DNA of 64,000 nucleotides from Haemonchus contortus (Eukaryota > Nematoda > Chromadorea > Rhabditida > Trichostrongylidae): NCBI GenBank assembly GCA_000469685.2, contig LS997563.1:35804968-35868967 (forward strand), read 5' to 3'. The notes under the pieces are model-generated. The model saw only the letters and a list, made by a program, of their open reading frames with translations, was not told where the DNA came from and did no database searches. Of the stretch, positions 10,985-22,606 are shown piece by piece. Numbering within the stretch: position 1 is the first letter of the stretch; every line of letters starts with the position of its first letter. A program made the translations under genes and the position numbers.

Positions 10985-11837
10985 TGATAAAGACGGACCT
11001 GCAAGGTTTCGGATGTTCAAAATATTACACAGAGTAGGTAGGACCAAACAAGAAAAGTTAAGAAAAGCTTGTCTTTATTCGGGTCATTAGCCAGAAAGCA
11101 CCGAACATACTTGAAAATAAAAATTTGCAAAGAGCTCAAGAATTGTGTTGTACCAAATGTTGCCAAACTTGTGCTTGCTAGTAGCTTTCAACCACATGGC
11201 CTTCGATTCAAAAACGAAAATCCGGCAGTGAAAATCGCATATGACTGCGGAAATTCGAGGAATTCTGCGACATCCACGGTCATGTGTTACCACCTAACAA
11301 GAAGTTGGTCGGTGATTCATGTGGAAAAGTTTCGACGATAAATTTGAGGGTGAAAATGTAGTTAGGAAGGGGGGGGGGGGGGGGGGGTGGGGGTGGGGGA
11401 GGGGGGCAGCGTCCTTCTGAATCGCTGGGTCCTTACTTGTTCTTATATATGCTTTTTAGCCAAAAGAATATTGTTTTCACGTAAATTCAAGAAGGGAAGG
11501 CGCCCTGGGGTGGTTGGGAGTGTTATCTGTGGAAAAAGCCGAGATGAGGTAAGAATTGAACATCCAACTGGCTTATCAACCCCGGAGCCCCTCCTTAAAT
11601 TTGGGAAAAAATACATAGTAATAACATAAAAAAAGCTATGAAACGTTCCTAAGCACCATTACGGGCTCGGCTACTCTTATACATTTGTGGACCAGAAAAC
11701 CCCATTTGAACGTAAGCGCATTGGCGCCATGGCAGCCTGGCGGGAACAGAATTCAAATGGGTTTAGCGGGGTCGCAGCGGCGTAGGAGAGCGTCTGTTCG
11801 TTCGAACGCTGCCTGTCCGTTTTTGGGCGTTCCTGGT
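10985..11837. other. no gene recognised apart from the G-tract
   Basis: An open frame at 11069-11341 (+) has no recognised family and is overlapped by one on the other strand. A motif resembling the TIR of the 11838-12958 element (GAATTCAAATGGG near 11750) occurs just outside it. Confidence 0.3.
11369..11406 (+). repeat. long G-tract with G-quadruplex potential
   Basis: Nineteen consecutive Gs (11369-11387) are followed by G5, G5 and G6 blocks separated by single T, T and A. Four or more runs of at least three Gs with one-base loops easily meet the intramolecular G-quadruplex pattern. Exact G counts in such runs are often assembly-dependent. Confidence 0.8.
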
Positions 11838-12958
11838 GAACGCAATTAAATCTCGCCACCGGCTGCCATTTGAATTACTTTCCCGCGCGCGAATATTCGA
11901 ATAGACTTTCGTGGACTGTCATTAGAGCACATTATATCCCTACGATGCGAGTGCAAAAATGTACATTGTTGTTTATGTGACCTTCTGGGCTATATTCCGA
12001 GTAAGGAGGAGTTGGCTTGGTGGTAGTCTACCTCTTCGTTACGAACTCTAATGAAAAGAGGATATAATGAAGGTGAGAAGGGACTTTTCACTGCATGAAG
12101 CACCAATTGTCAGTAGGGGTTATCCTTTGTTTTCCAATGTCAGTCTGCCTTCGAAATGTCCTTTCTAAATCCAAGTTGGAGGTTTCTCGCAATAAAGTAA
12201 TTGGTTCAGTTTACACTCCGGGAGATCCTTCATTTCTTCTACCCTCGTAAGTAGGTGGCAATATTAAAGGTCACATGTCGACCGCAAATGAGACATTTTT
12301 TATCGTTTTGTATAAAAATATTCATGTGAATTTCAATGACAAAGGATGAGTTGCATTGGGATCACAGGTTCTTCAAGTGTTCGACTCTCCGCGGAGGTGC
12401 AAATAGTACTTAGTGGTTGATTATTCGGAGTGTCCGTGGAGTTCGCTTCAAGAAGAAACCCTATTTGTTGCAGCCTTCAAGACTAACTCAATAGGGAAAG
12501 CAGAAATGGATGAAAAAGTGAGGATTTTGCAAGATAAACGAGATCCGTTTAGTCTACCAAGTTCTCCTTTCCTCGGAATACTAGAAAGACAGAAATAACC
12601 CAAGTGATGTTATACCTGATTCTGTTCTAATAATGCTTTTGTGAAAAACTCACGTAACATAATCCCATTCTTCAGTTCTCTAGAAAGTTGCCTACCTTGA
12701 CACACGGCATTGTATGAAATCAAATTTCAGATCATTATGCCCTGCTACAATCACTTCAATGTCGAACAAGTGGTCGTATGGGGCTCGTCGAGGAGACAAC
12801 GTACTTGTTTTTGTACCGTTTGGACACTTTGCAAGCCATTCTACCGAGTGTAGTGTACGGGGCGCCGGCTTCAGGACTGTCACGTGGTTCCTAATTCAAA
12901 CCCCCGCGCGCGGGAAAGTAATTCAAACGGCAGCCGGTGGCGAGATTTAATCGCGTTC
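11838..12958. mobile_element. ~1.1-kb element with ~53-bp inverted ends
   Basis: The left arm 11838-11890 and right arm 12906-12958 are inverted copies differing at only a few bases. Their shared core includes AATCTCGCCACCGGCTGCC and GAATTACTTTCCCGCGCGCG. The interior holds several short open frames, none matching a transposase I know. It is probably a non-autonomous DNA element; the superfamily is unknown. It ends about 450 bp upstream of the top-2 start codon. Confidence 0.55.
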
Positions 12959-13151
12959 GTTCCTGGTTCATTCACTCTGTTGAGGTGTTCATAAATCTTC
13001 GTTGTTTCAACTCGTATGTGTGTCCTGACTTATTGGGAGTGGGAAAATCTGACCGTGGATTGGGCGTGTTTTGTATGAAATTTGAATGGATTCCTGTCCA
13101 TTTTCTGAACCTCTCAAATCTTTTTCATGTGGTAGACGGCGCTTTCCTGAA

Positions 13152-13175
13152 AAGGATACTCCTAGGAGTATCCTT
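13152..13175. promoter_or_regulatory. perfect 24-bp palindrome upstream of top-2
   Basis: AAGGATACTCCT is followed at once by its exact reverse complement, in the upstream region 237 bp before the top-2 ATG. Flanking A and T runs extend the symmetry loosely. It could be a dimeric factor site or a relic of a foldback insertion; function is not known. Confidence 0.45.
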
Positions 13176-13370
13176 CGTTTTCTTCTAGAACACCATCTAG
13201 AAACATGCAAGGAATCTATGATAGAAGTTTAATGGACTTGTTATTAGGAAGTTTCGGGACTGCTTATTTTGAAGTTTCGGTTATTTTCCTGATTTTTGAT
13301 AGCGCTGCATCGTATACTTTGGTCACTTTCATTCCTAGTTGTTTTTGATACTCCTATGAGAAATTTCCCA

Positions 13371-13376
13371 TTTAGT
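13371..13376 (+). other. candidate spliced-leader trans-splice acceptor of top-2
   Basis: A pyrimidine-rich run ending CCCATTTAG (AG at 13374-13375) lies 36 bases before the ATG. Nothing resembling a start codon lies between. Many nematode mRNAs receive SL1 at such sites. This is inferred from position only. Confidence 0.4.
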
Positions 13377-13411
13377 AGCTCATCCTCTAACAAGGTACTA
13401 AGCATATCACG

Positions 13412-16400
13412 ATGAGCGACAGTGACGACAGCGATTTCTTCGTTGATGAATCGCCAAAAAAGAAAGCACCACCCAAAAAGCCGCCGGGAGAGAAGAAAGC
13501 TCCCGCGAAGCCGAAGGAACACAAAGAAAAGATAGGTTAGTCTAATAAGGAGTTCTATAGAGCAATCCAGACATGAATACTCGGTCTTGTAGCCGATATA
13601 TCGATGACCATGACGGAAGAAGATAAGAATGTGTTCACAAACATTGACCAAGCAGCGTCAAAAGGCAAAAAGATGGCCATCGAAGATATCTATCAGAAGA
13701 AATCGCAATTAGAGCACATCTTGCTTCGTCCAGATACTTACATTGGGTCTGTAGAGTATACTGAGAAGACCGTAAGTTTTTGCCCGTTCTCTTTCTCTTG
13801 GCATTGCAGTGCATTAAATGAGCGTAGTACTCAATCGCAACTTTCAGTCCATGTGGGTATATGATTCCGAGACGGAAAAAACTCGTCCTGAAGGAGATAC
13901 AATATGTGCCTGGGCTATACAAAATTTTTGATGAAATTCTTGTAAATGCTGCCGATAACAAACAGAGAGATCCAAAGATGAATTGCATCAAGATCAACAT
14001 CGACAAGTAAGTTTATTGTTTAGCAATTACGTTTTTTTGATGAACATTGTCGTCCTTTACGTCTGTCTATGACTGAACCACAACTTATTATCTGTCGATT
14101 TCTTGATGAAAAGCATGCGGAGATGTTCTGCTTATTCCAGAGAGAAGAATCAAGTCTCTATCTTCAACAATGGTAAAGGAATCCCCGTTGTGCATCACAA
14201 AGTGGAGAACATGTATGTACCGGAAATGATTTTCGGAACACTGTTGACGTCGTCTAATTATGATGACAGTGAAAGAAAGGTGATTCATGAAGTTCCTTAA
14301 ACGAGGTGCACGGACTGAGGCTTCGAAGAGGTGGCAGGAAAATGTATTCATATCAACTGGAAGCAGTAATGAATCAAAAGAACTGCAAGAGTTCAGCTTG
14401 ACCAATCCTTTTCTTTTCACGACTTGTTTATCTTTTTTCACGAACTTCCTGATCTCCCAGTCACCGAAGGCTGTGCGTCGCTTGATTATACATTGTAATT
14501 TCTTGAAGGAAGATTCATTGTTTTTTTTAGGTTACTGGAGGTCGTAATGGTTATGGAGCTAAGCTATGTAACATATTCTCAACCGAGTTTACCCTCGAAA
14601 CATCATCGAGAGAGTACGGGAAAGCTTTCAAGCAGGTAGGATTTGGGTATGATTACAGACTAGTATCTTTTCGCTGATTACGTATTTCCCAGACTTGGAT
14701 CAACAACATGACGAAGGACAAGGAACCCCAGATTGTAAAAGCCACTGGCGAAGACTATACCAAGGTGAACCGCATTCTTCCAAGCGGCTTTGTGAAATTT
14801 ATTTTTGGTTTTTCAGGTCACATTCAAACCTGATCTGAAGAAGTTCAAAATGTCGCACTTAGACGACGATATTATTGGGTTGATGTCACGTCGTGCTTAT
14901 GATATTGCCGGTAGTACCAGGGGCGTAAAAGTTTTTCTGAACGGGAAAGTACTTCCGGTATGTTAGTAGGTCTCATGATTGCGAGGATTTTCATGACTTT
15001 GATGTTATTAATGCATCTACGCTATAGGTTCAAGGTTTTAAACAGTACATCGAGCAGTACACAAAAGATCTCACTGGCCCAACTGGGGAACCAGCAAAAG
15101 TTGTTTATGAATTGGTGAGGTTTCCTTTACATTCATTCGTTTCAAAATTTCCAATCAATTGTTGCTTTGAATCTTTTTTTTTGCGAAACATAGGATTTCA
15201 ATGCTCAAGAAATTCTTTTCTAGTTCCCCCATATCAGTTCGTATTCTTTACAGGTAAATGAACGCTGGGAAGTTGCGCTCACTGTTTCTGAGAAAGGTTT
15301 CCAACAAATATCATTTGTTAACAGCATCGCAACTACTAAGGTTGTTTTTGTGGATCTTTTCTCTTATAGAATATTTTCATATTCAACAACTGTATTCTGA
15401 ATTGATCTTAGGGTGGGCGTCATGTCGATTACGTTGCGGATCAAATGGTTTCCAAACTGATTGATGTAATCAAGAAGAAAGTTGGCAAGAGTACAGTCAA
15501 CGTCAAACCATTCCAAGTAAATTTTTATTTGTCCGCCAGAGAAATGAATTGACTAGAAGCCTCTTTTGTTTAGGTTAAAAACCATATGTGGGTGTTTGTG
15601 AACTGCTTGATTGAAAACCCTACATTTGATTCGCAAACGAAAGAGACGATGACTCTTCAATCGAAGTCGTTTGGATCTAAATGCGAGCTCAGTGAAAAAT
15701 TCACAAAACAGGTAAGCGCGTCTGTAAAAAAGATCCGTCTGATCCAGAATTTTCATGTAATTACTTTAAGGCAGTGAGCTGCGGGGTCGTGGATGCCGTT
15801 CTGGCCTGGGTAAGATTCAAGCAGCAGGAAGACATGAACAAGAAATGCAGCTCAAAGAAAACTACAAAGTTGAAGGTGATTACATTTATCTTCGTGCACG
15901 ACTCTTTCCTTTGCTCCTCTACAAGCGCTGAATTTTTAGGGTATCCCAAAATTGGAAGATGCTAACGACGCTGGCACTAGGAACTCACAACTGTGCACAC
16001 TGATTCTCACTGAGGGAGATTCAGCCAAAACGTTGGCTGTTTCTGGCCTTGGTGTGGTCGGCCGCGATCGCTATGGTGTATTTCCTCTCCGTGGTAAGCT
16101 ACTCAATGTTCGCGAAGGAAATATAAAACAGGTTTGTAACTCTGATTCACAGTAATCAGCAGAAGTGATTTGTTGAGTTTTAACTCATCTGAAATTTCAT
16201 GAAAGCTTTTTAGGTCGCTGAAAACGTCGAGATCAATGCCTTGATAAAGATCCTTGGTTTGCAATACAAGAAGAAATACGAAACGGAAGAAGACTTCAAG
16301 TCGTTGCGTTACGGGAAAGTGATGGTGATGGCAGATCAGGTCAGTCTTTTGCGAGTCACATAAAATGCGTTACACCCTGAATCTTTATATCACAAATCAA

Positions 16401-19400
16401 GCCGGACATTATGAATTGATTCTCGGACATGGTTGTGAGCTCCGGCTTTCTGGTATCGTATATTCCTGTAATGCTGACTACTCATTGATCATAGCAAAAA
16501 AATGCCTTTGACGCACCCTATACATTAAATCTTCTTGTTGAATGAAGAGACGGCAAACAACATATGACCCAAAGATTAGCAAAAATCTATTTCCTTATGT
16601 TTTCTTTTTATGCGGTAGTATGAATGCATATTAGAGAAGAAAGCGTTTGTAAACTTAGGCCGTTCGATACATGTCCACTGCACTAATGCTTAGTGGAATT
16701 TAACCTTTCCGGTGTCGTGCGCTTTTTTTTTCGCGTAAAGATAACCATGCAACGGATTTCCCTTCTAGGCTATCTACTTTTGCTTCCTCTTATCGTTTGC
16801 TCTTTTTAGGATCAAGATGGCTCTCACATCAAAGGACTTGTAATCAACTTTATTCACCATAACTGGCCAAGTCTCATACAGCGCAACTTCGTCGAAGAAT
16901 TCATCACTCCCATCGTTAAGGTTGGTTGAATGAGCTAGCAAAATCTCTTAACTAAGTAGACATCGTACAAGTTCAGGCGACGAAAGGAAAAGAGGAAATC
17001 TCGTTCTTCTCAATCCCTGAATACAATGAATGGAGAAATAACACAGAGAACTGGAAATCGTATAAGATCAAGTACTACAAAGGATTGGGTAAGGAGGTTT
17101 TCTGGGTTAGCCTGCTGGTCAAAACATTATATGGTGTGTGACGTAGGTACTTCCACCTCAAAAGAGGCCAAGGAGTACTTTTCTGATATGGTGCGACATC
17201 GCATTAAATTCAAATATGGTGGAGCAGAGGATGATCACGCTGTTGATATGGCGTTTTCTAAGAAGAAGATTGAAGAAAGAAAGGTGCGTCAATGCCCTGA
17301 AGGCATGACTTGTTATTGATTTAAAAACTGCGATCTTCCCCACAAATGATTCAGTCTGCTCTTTAGGACTGGCTGACGAAGTGGATGGCAGAAAAGAAGG
17401 AAAGACGAGCCAGAGGACTAGAGGAAGAGTATCTATACAACAAGGATACTCGGTCCGTCACCTTCAGTGACTTCGTGAATAAGGTATCTTGTTGACCCAT
17501 TGACTAATTTTATTGTAGTCAGCCACTGAATTACGTACATTTAAGGAATTGGTTCTTTTCTCAAATACCGATAATGAGCGATCGATTCCCAGTCTGGTTG
17601 ATGGTTTCAAACCCGGTCAGAGAAAGGTGCGTGTCTACTGTCGATGGGCATTCATCGCTGCATTTAACTCGTTATTATTTTCTGTTTCTTTAGGTGATGT
17701 TCGCTTGCTTCAAGCGTGCCGATAAGCGTGAAGTAAAAGTTGCACAGTTGGCTGGTGCTGTTGGAGAGCTGTCAGCGTACCATCATGGTGAGATGTCTCT
17801 GATGGGAACCATAATCAATTTGGCGCAGGTGTGTTGAGTGAAGTAAAACACTCTTCTTTCTTAATCCTGCTGCTCTATGAGTGGTGTGTAAACGAGATTA
17901 TAGGATTTTGTTGGTTCCAATAACGTGAACCTGTTGCTGCCCATCGGTCAATTTGGTACTCGCCTTCAAGGAGGAAAAGACAGTGCATCTCCTCGTTACA
18001 TTTTCACTCAACTCAAGTGAGAATCAATTTATATTGCGAATTTTCAAGGAACGAATTAGTTCTAAGTTTATTTCCTTGTTTTTTCTAGCCCTGTGGCTCG
18101 AACGATTTTCCCTGTTGTTGATGACCACGTGCTCCGCTTCTTATTTGAAGAGAACCAGCGTATTGAACCGGAGTGGTATTGTCCAATTATACCACTCGTA
18201 CTTGTTAATGGTGCATCAGGTGAATGTTGATCAATAGTTGGATTTTTTGTGTCGTCGGCGATCGTTAATTCAGCTCTGTCTGCTTGGAATGTTCAAACAA
18301 ATTTCCAAACTAAATTATTCGAATATGTAGGTATTGGTACTGGATGGTCAACATCAATTCCAAACTACAACCCACGAGAGATTTGTGAGAATATGCGAAT
18401 GCTTATTCGTGGAGAGCAGCCGAAGCCCTTGGTATGGATTTGATAATTCAATTTGCATGCATATGCAACTTTCTGATGTAATGGACCAGAATTTGATTGA
18501 TATGTCGCTCAACATAGAGCCATGGTACGGTATTTTAGCGGAGTTCTACTTTTGTACTTTTGTGTTACTTCTCCATTGCCGCCGCCGCGCTTCGGAGTTG
18601 TTTGCGGGTTGTCTTTGTTGCCATTTTGGAGCATTGCTACAATCCTTTCATTTTTGCTTATGACTATTGCTATCATCACTTGTAATAATGCTTTCTGCAG
18701 ATTCCATGGTTCAAGAATTTCCGTGGTACAATGGAGCAACTAGATTCCTCGCGTTATGTATGTTCTGGCGAGGTCGCCGTTCTGAGCGACGACACCATTG
18801 AAATTACCGAACTCCCGGTCAAAACGTGGACCCAGACATATAAGGAATCTGTGCTTGAACCAATGCTTGAGTCCAGTGACAAGAAGCCACCTATGATTAG
18901 GTGAGATCTATTTTATTCTTCATTCCTTTCTTACCCGGACTTGAAAATGCCATTATTCGAACTTTTCAGTGATTTCAAAGAATACCATACTGATGTCACG
19001 GTTCGTTTCGTTGTAAAGTTGCCCCAGGGCAAATTGAGAGAATATGAAGCTGAAGGTCTACACAAGGTGTTCAAGTTGCAGACAGTACTGAATACCACTT
19101 CAATGGTTAGCTAGATCTTACTGTTCAAAATTGCGTTCAGCGGTTGATCCGATGATTTTCAGGTGTGTTTCGATGCAGCAGGTTGCCTTAGGAAGTTCAA
19201 TACAGTAGAGGAAATCTGCGCCGAGTTCTTCGAGACGAGGAAACAGAAATATATCGAGAGAAAGGCGTTCATGGAAGGCATGTTGCGTGCGCAGTCCAAT
19301 CGGCTGACTAATCAGGTGAGAGAACGCCATAAGTTTATTTAGGTCGATCCAGTTTCAGAATATTTATGTTATTATTCAGGCTCGTTTCATCTTGGCAAAA

Positions 19401-22162
19401 ATCAAGGGAGAGATTGTCATGGAGAACAAAAAGAAACAAAACATCGTCGAACAACTCGTCAAGAAAGGTTCGTTTCCTTATTCATTTCATTTTTCTCAAG
19501 TTAACCTTCCCCTCTGAAGGGTTTGATCCCGATCCCGTGAAGAAATGGAAGGAACTTCAGAAGAAGAAGGAGTTAGAAGAAAGTGGCGAGTATGACATGG
19601 AGGATGAGGAGCAAGAGAGCGAGGTAAGCGATTTAGCCGGACGTAAAATTTTTTTTCATACTAACAATAGTTTCGTGGGCTACTTCGACTCTTCAGTTTG
19701 GTCTGTGATGATAGTCTTGTTGCAAAAATGATTCTTCTATTGTCTGAGTTCAATTTGTTTTTGCTTGGAAGTGTTAATTTAGCAGAAACAAGAAACAATG
19801 ACAAATAATGAAGTCTCTGCTTTAGAAATGTCACCGGAAGTGTGTGGGTGGTGTTTAAAGGCGCAGAGATACATCAATGCTTTCACAGCAGAATGTATAA
19901 GTGATTACGAAAAGGCGAATCTGAGACCAACAATAGTCATTCCTTTTTTGGAGCATCTAATTCTGCAAGTCTATTGTTAGTAAATTGGTACCGCGTTTTA
20001 CAGGAGACTGAGGGAAACAAAGATCTCGATACAAAACTCTCCGATTACGACTACCTCGTTGGAATGGCTCTTATCAAATTGTCTGAAGAGGAGAAGAATA
20101 AGTTGCTCAAGGAAAGTGATGACAAGATGAAGGAGTTGCGGGAGTTAGAAAAGAAAACGTGGGCGGACTTGTGGAATGCTGACTTGGATACTTTCCTCGA
20201 GGCATTGGACAAACAGGTGCGATTTTCGGCAACCTGCTTTTTATCAACATGCCCTCATGAATATTGGATCCGGACATCGGTTTCAATAGTTTCTTTTCAG
20301 GAAGCCAAAGAAAAAGCTGATCTGGAGTCCAATATCAAGAATGCTGCAAAGAAGTTCGTCAAGGAGGAGAAGCCCAGCAAAGGAGCAAAGAGGAACGCTG
20401 CGTTTGCAGCGGTACTTTACTTTTTTTCAACACATCTTTGCAAGGATGTCAATTGGCTGTCTTTTTAGGAAGTGTTCCCATCGAAAGACGGAATTCGTGT
20501 AGAGCCAGTTATCGATAAGGCGATGAAAGAGAAGTACGACAAGATAAAAGCGGCAGCTTCAAGGGAAAAGAAACCGAGAGAACCAAAAGAACCGAAGCCG
20601 CCAAAAGAACCCAAGAAACCGAAAGTTGAGGGCGATGACATTAAGAAATTCCTTAAGGTAAAGTGAATGATGGCTTGTGTCGTTCGACGGTTAAAGAATA
20701 ATTACTTTTCGATTCGATTTTTATTGTGATGGTATTCAGAGCGAGAAAAAGAGTCCGAAAAAGAAGAAGGCTGATAGATGGGATTCTGATGCGAGCAGCA
20801 GTGAACTCAGTGACCTTGGGGATGTAAGTTCCTCAAGTATAATCCTCAAGTCATTGCAATTTTGGCGAAGTTTCTTTAGGACGAAGAAAATACTCTCTTC
20901 GATGGTGATGATGATGAAATTGAAGAAGTTATTCCGAAGAAGGATCGTGCCTCTAAAGGACCTGTAAGTGTCTATTTACTCCATTACTGTCTATTTCAAA
21001 CAAAAATCATCCATTTTATAGCCAAAACGTTACACAGAGGAAGATGAAGGAACGACCAACGGAGATGCTGGTGGTGACGCCAACGGCGACGTTGTAACGT
21101 TGGACGATAGCGATGTGGTGTCGTCGCCTAAAAAGGTCTTTCATAAGCTTTAGTTCCCTAATGCCTCCACCACTTCACTGAAATACGTGAGAGACAATTT
21201 ATAAATTTCAGTCTGCACCGACCAAAAAGGCTGCTCCGAAGAGGATAGTTGAGAGTGATGAGAGCTTCGGCGATTCACTTCCATCGAAAAAAACATCAAA
21301 AGTTCGTTCGAATTAAGGCCTCAATATTCCAGATGCTGAAATGTTAAGTAATGTAGATGGTTTAGCCATCAAGCCCAGCAAAGAAACCAGCTCCAAAAGC
21401 GAAAAACCCTGCTGCTGGTGACGATGCCGAGCCATCGTCCAAGAGTAGTAAGAAGGTTCGTTTGTGCCTTTTTTCATGAACCCACGGATCTGATAGTATG
21501 TCGTATTTCATGTTATCCTTTCAGACTTCTAGCAGTCATGATGTCTTTGAAATTCCTAGCGACGATGACGAGAAGCCAGCTGCCGCAAAGAAAGCTCCGG
21601 CAAAGAAGGGAGCTGCACCAGCTAAAAAAGGGAAATCAAAAAAAGAGAACGGTTCAACTGACTCTCCCAAAATGACGGACTTTTTCGGGAAGAAGGTTTG
21701 TCTCTCTCCGAATAAATTATAAAAACAGGCTCGGGATTCTTTTATCAAATTGAAATCTTTGTTTGTTCCGGCTTGCATGGATTTTTCAGTGCACGAGCTT
21801 TTGCGCCATCTGCTTCCATATTGTATCATTAGTACGAGGTTTTTCAGGGTAAAAACAAGAGAAAGGGCGGTGCCGATTCAGACTCAGATGACGATATAGT
21901 AGTAGAAGACGATTCCCCTGCTCCGGCTCCACGTCAAGCAAGGTATACCAGTGAATCATCTTGCTGCGGTTTCTTTCGGTTTTTCTTCGTGAAACCCTTT
22001 TTAGGTGGTAGAACCTTTTATTACTTACTTTGGAATCGATCATGTTTCAGTCGCCGCCCTCGCCCAGCGGCTAAGTACAATTACGGTGGCACGGATGATG
22101 AAGACGATGATGACTTCCCAGCAAAAAAGAGGAAGAAGGTAGTCGATAGCGATAGCGACTAA
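13412..22162 (+). CDS. top-2: DNA topoisomerase II (39 exons)
   Basis: ATP-dependent type IIA topoisomerase that passes one duplex through another to decatenate chromosomes in the nucleus. Exons: 13412-13535, 13593-13771, 13848-14006, 14141-14279, 14531-14635, 14693-14764, 14817-14957, 15028-15114, 15254-15340, 15412-15516, 15574-15711, 15771-15875, 15940-16131, 16214-16339, 16810-16920, 16977-17088, 17147-17283, 17367-17483, 17546-17626, 17694-17828, 17904-18016, 18089-18219, 18331-18431, 18701-18900, 18970-19105, 19163-19315, 19380-19467, 19520-19623, 20004-20216, 20301-20411, 20469-20657, 20740-20823, 20880-20963, 21022-21135, 21212-21301, 21366-21455, 21525-21695, 21848-21942, 22051-22162. 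All phases close except exon 3, which has one extra base. The product is about 1609 aa. GHKL ATPase GRNGYGAKL is near residue 204. The TOPRIM Mg-binding motifs are EGDSAK (505) and DQDQDG (585-590). The strand-cleaving Tyr in SASPRYIFT is residue 849 (17997-17999). The tail after ~1230 is Lys/Asp/Glu-rich and ends with a PAKKRKKV nuclear signal. The ATG gives an acidic N-terminus followed by Lys/Pro-rich sequence. Confidence 0.95.
13876..13881 (+). other. A6 run causing +1 frameshift in top-2 exon 3
   Basis: Exon 3 is 159 nt where neighbouring phases require 158. Before the run the frame reads [11 protein letters not shown]. After it, the conserved [18 protein letters not shown] appears only in the next frame. 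Removing one A from the run restores continuity. Every other conserved region is intact, so an assembly or homopolymer error is more likely than gene death. Confidence 0.8.
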
Positions 22163-22606
22163 GTCGCTTGCGCTGGCTAAATGTCAAGGTTGGTAGTGCT
22201 TTCTAAGGCATGGTTTGTTTGTTCTCACTTTAATATCCATCTCACATGTAATTAGTTATTTAATGTACTAATAATAATACTTGTTTGTAAAATGATACAT
22301 TAATTAGAAGCATGTTTTTGTTGGATCTCGTAATTTATTGGGCCCGGATGAGAGCGATACTCTTTTTTTTCAGATTGCTAAAACTGTAGGTAATATGATG
22401 TATGTTCAAATCTCTTCTTGTGTCATTCATGTACCTAAGAAATTTCACTCGTTTCTCTGTTACAGTAATGGACCTCCTTGTGAATAAAGCAGAATATCTT
22501 TTGAGAAAGTTGATGTGCGATTTACACAATTTACACCGGAATAAATAAAGTCTTTATTGCGTACAATAAATAAATTAGGGCCAATATGAACTCGTATGTG
22601 TCGGGT
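22163..22606. other. convergent 3' UTR/poly(A) region
   Basis: It separates the stop codons of top-2 (+) and the Gly/Tyr/Ser-rich gene (-). AATAAA on the plus strand occurs at 22493-22498 and 22540-22545. On the minus strand AATAAA reads at 22558-22553, with further copies near 22568-22575. The two genes' poly(A) signals are thus within about 20 bp of each other or interleaved. No gene lies between them. Confidence 0.5.
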
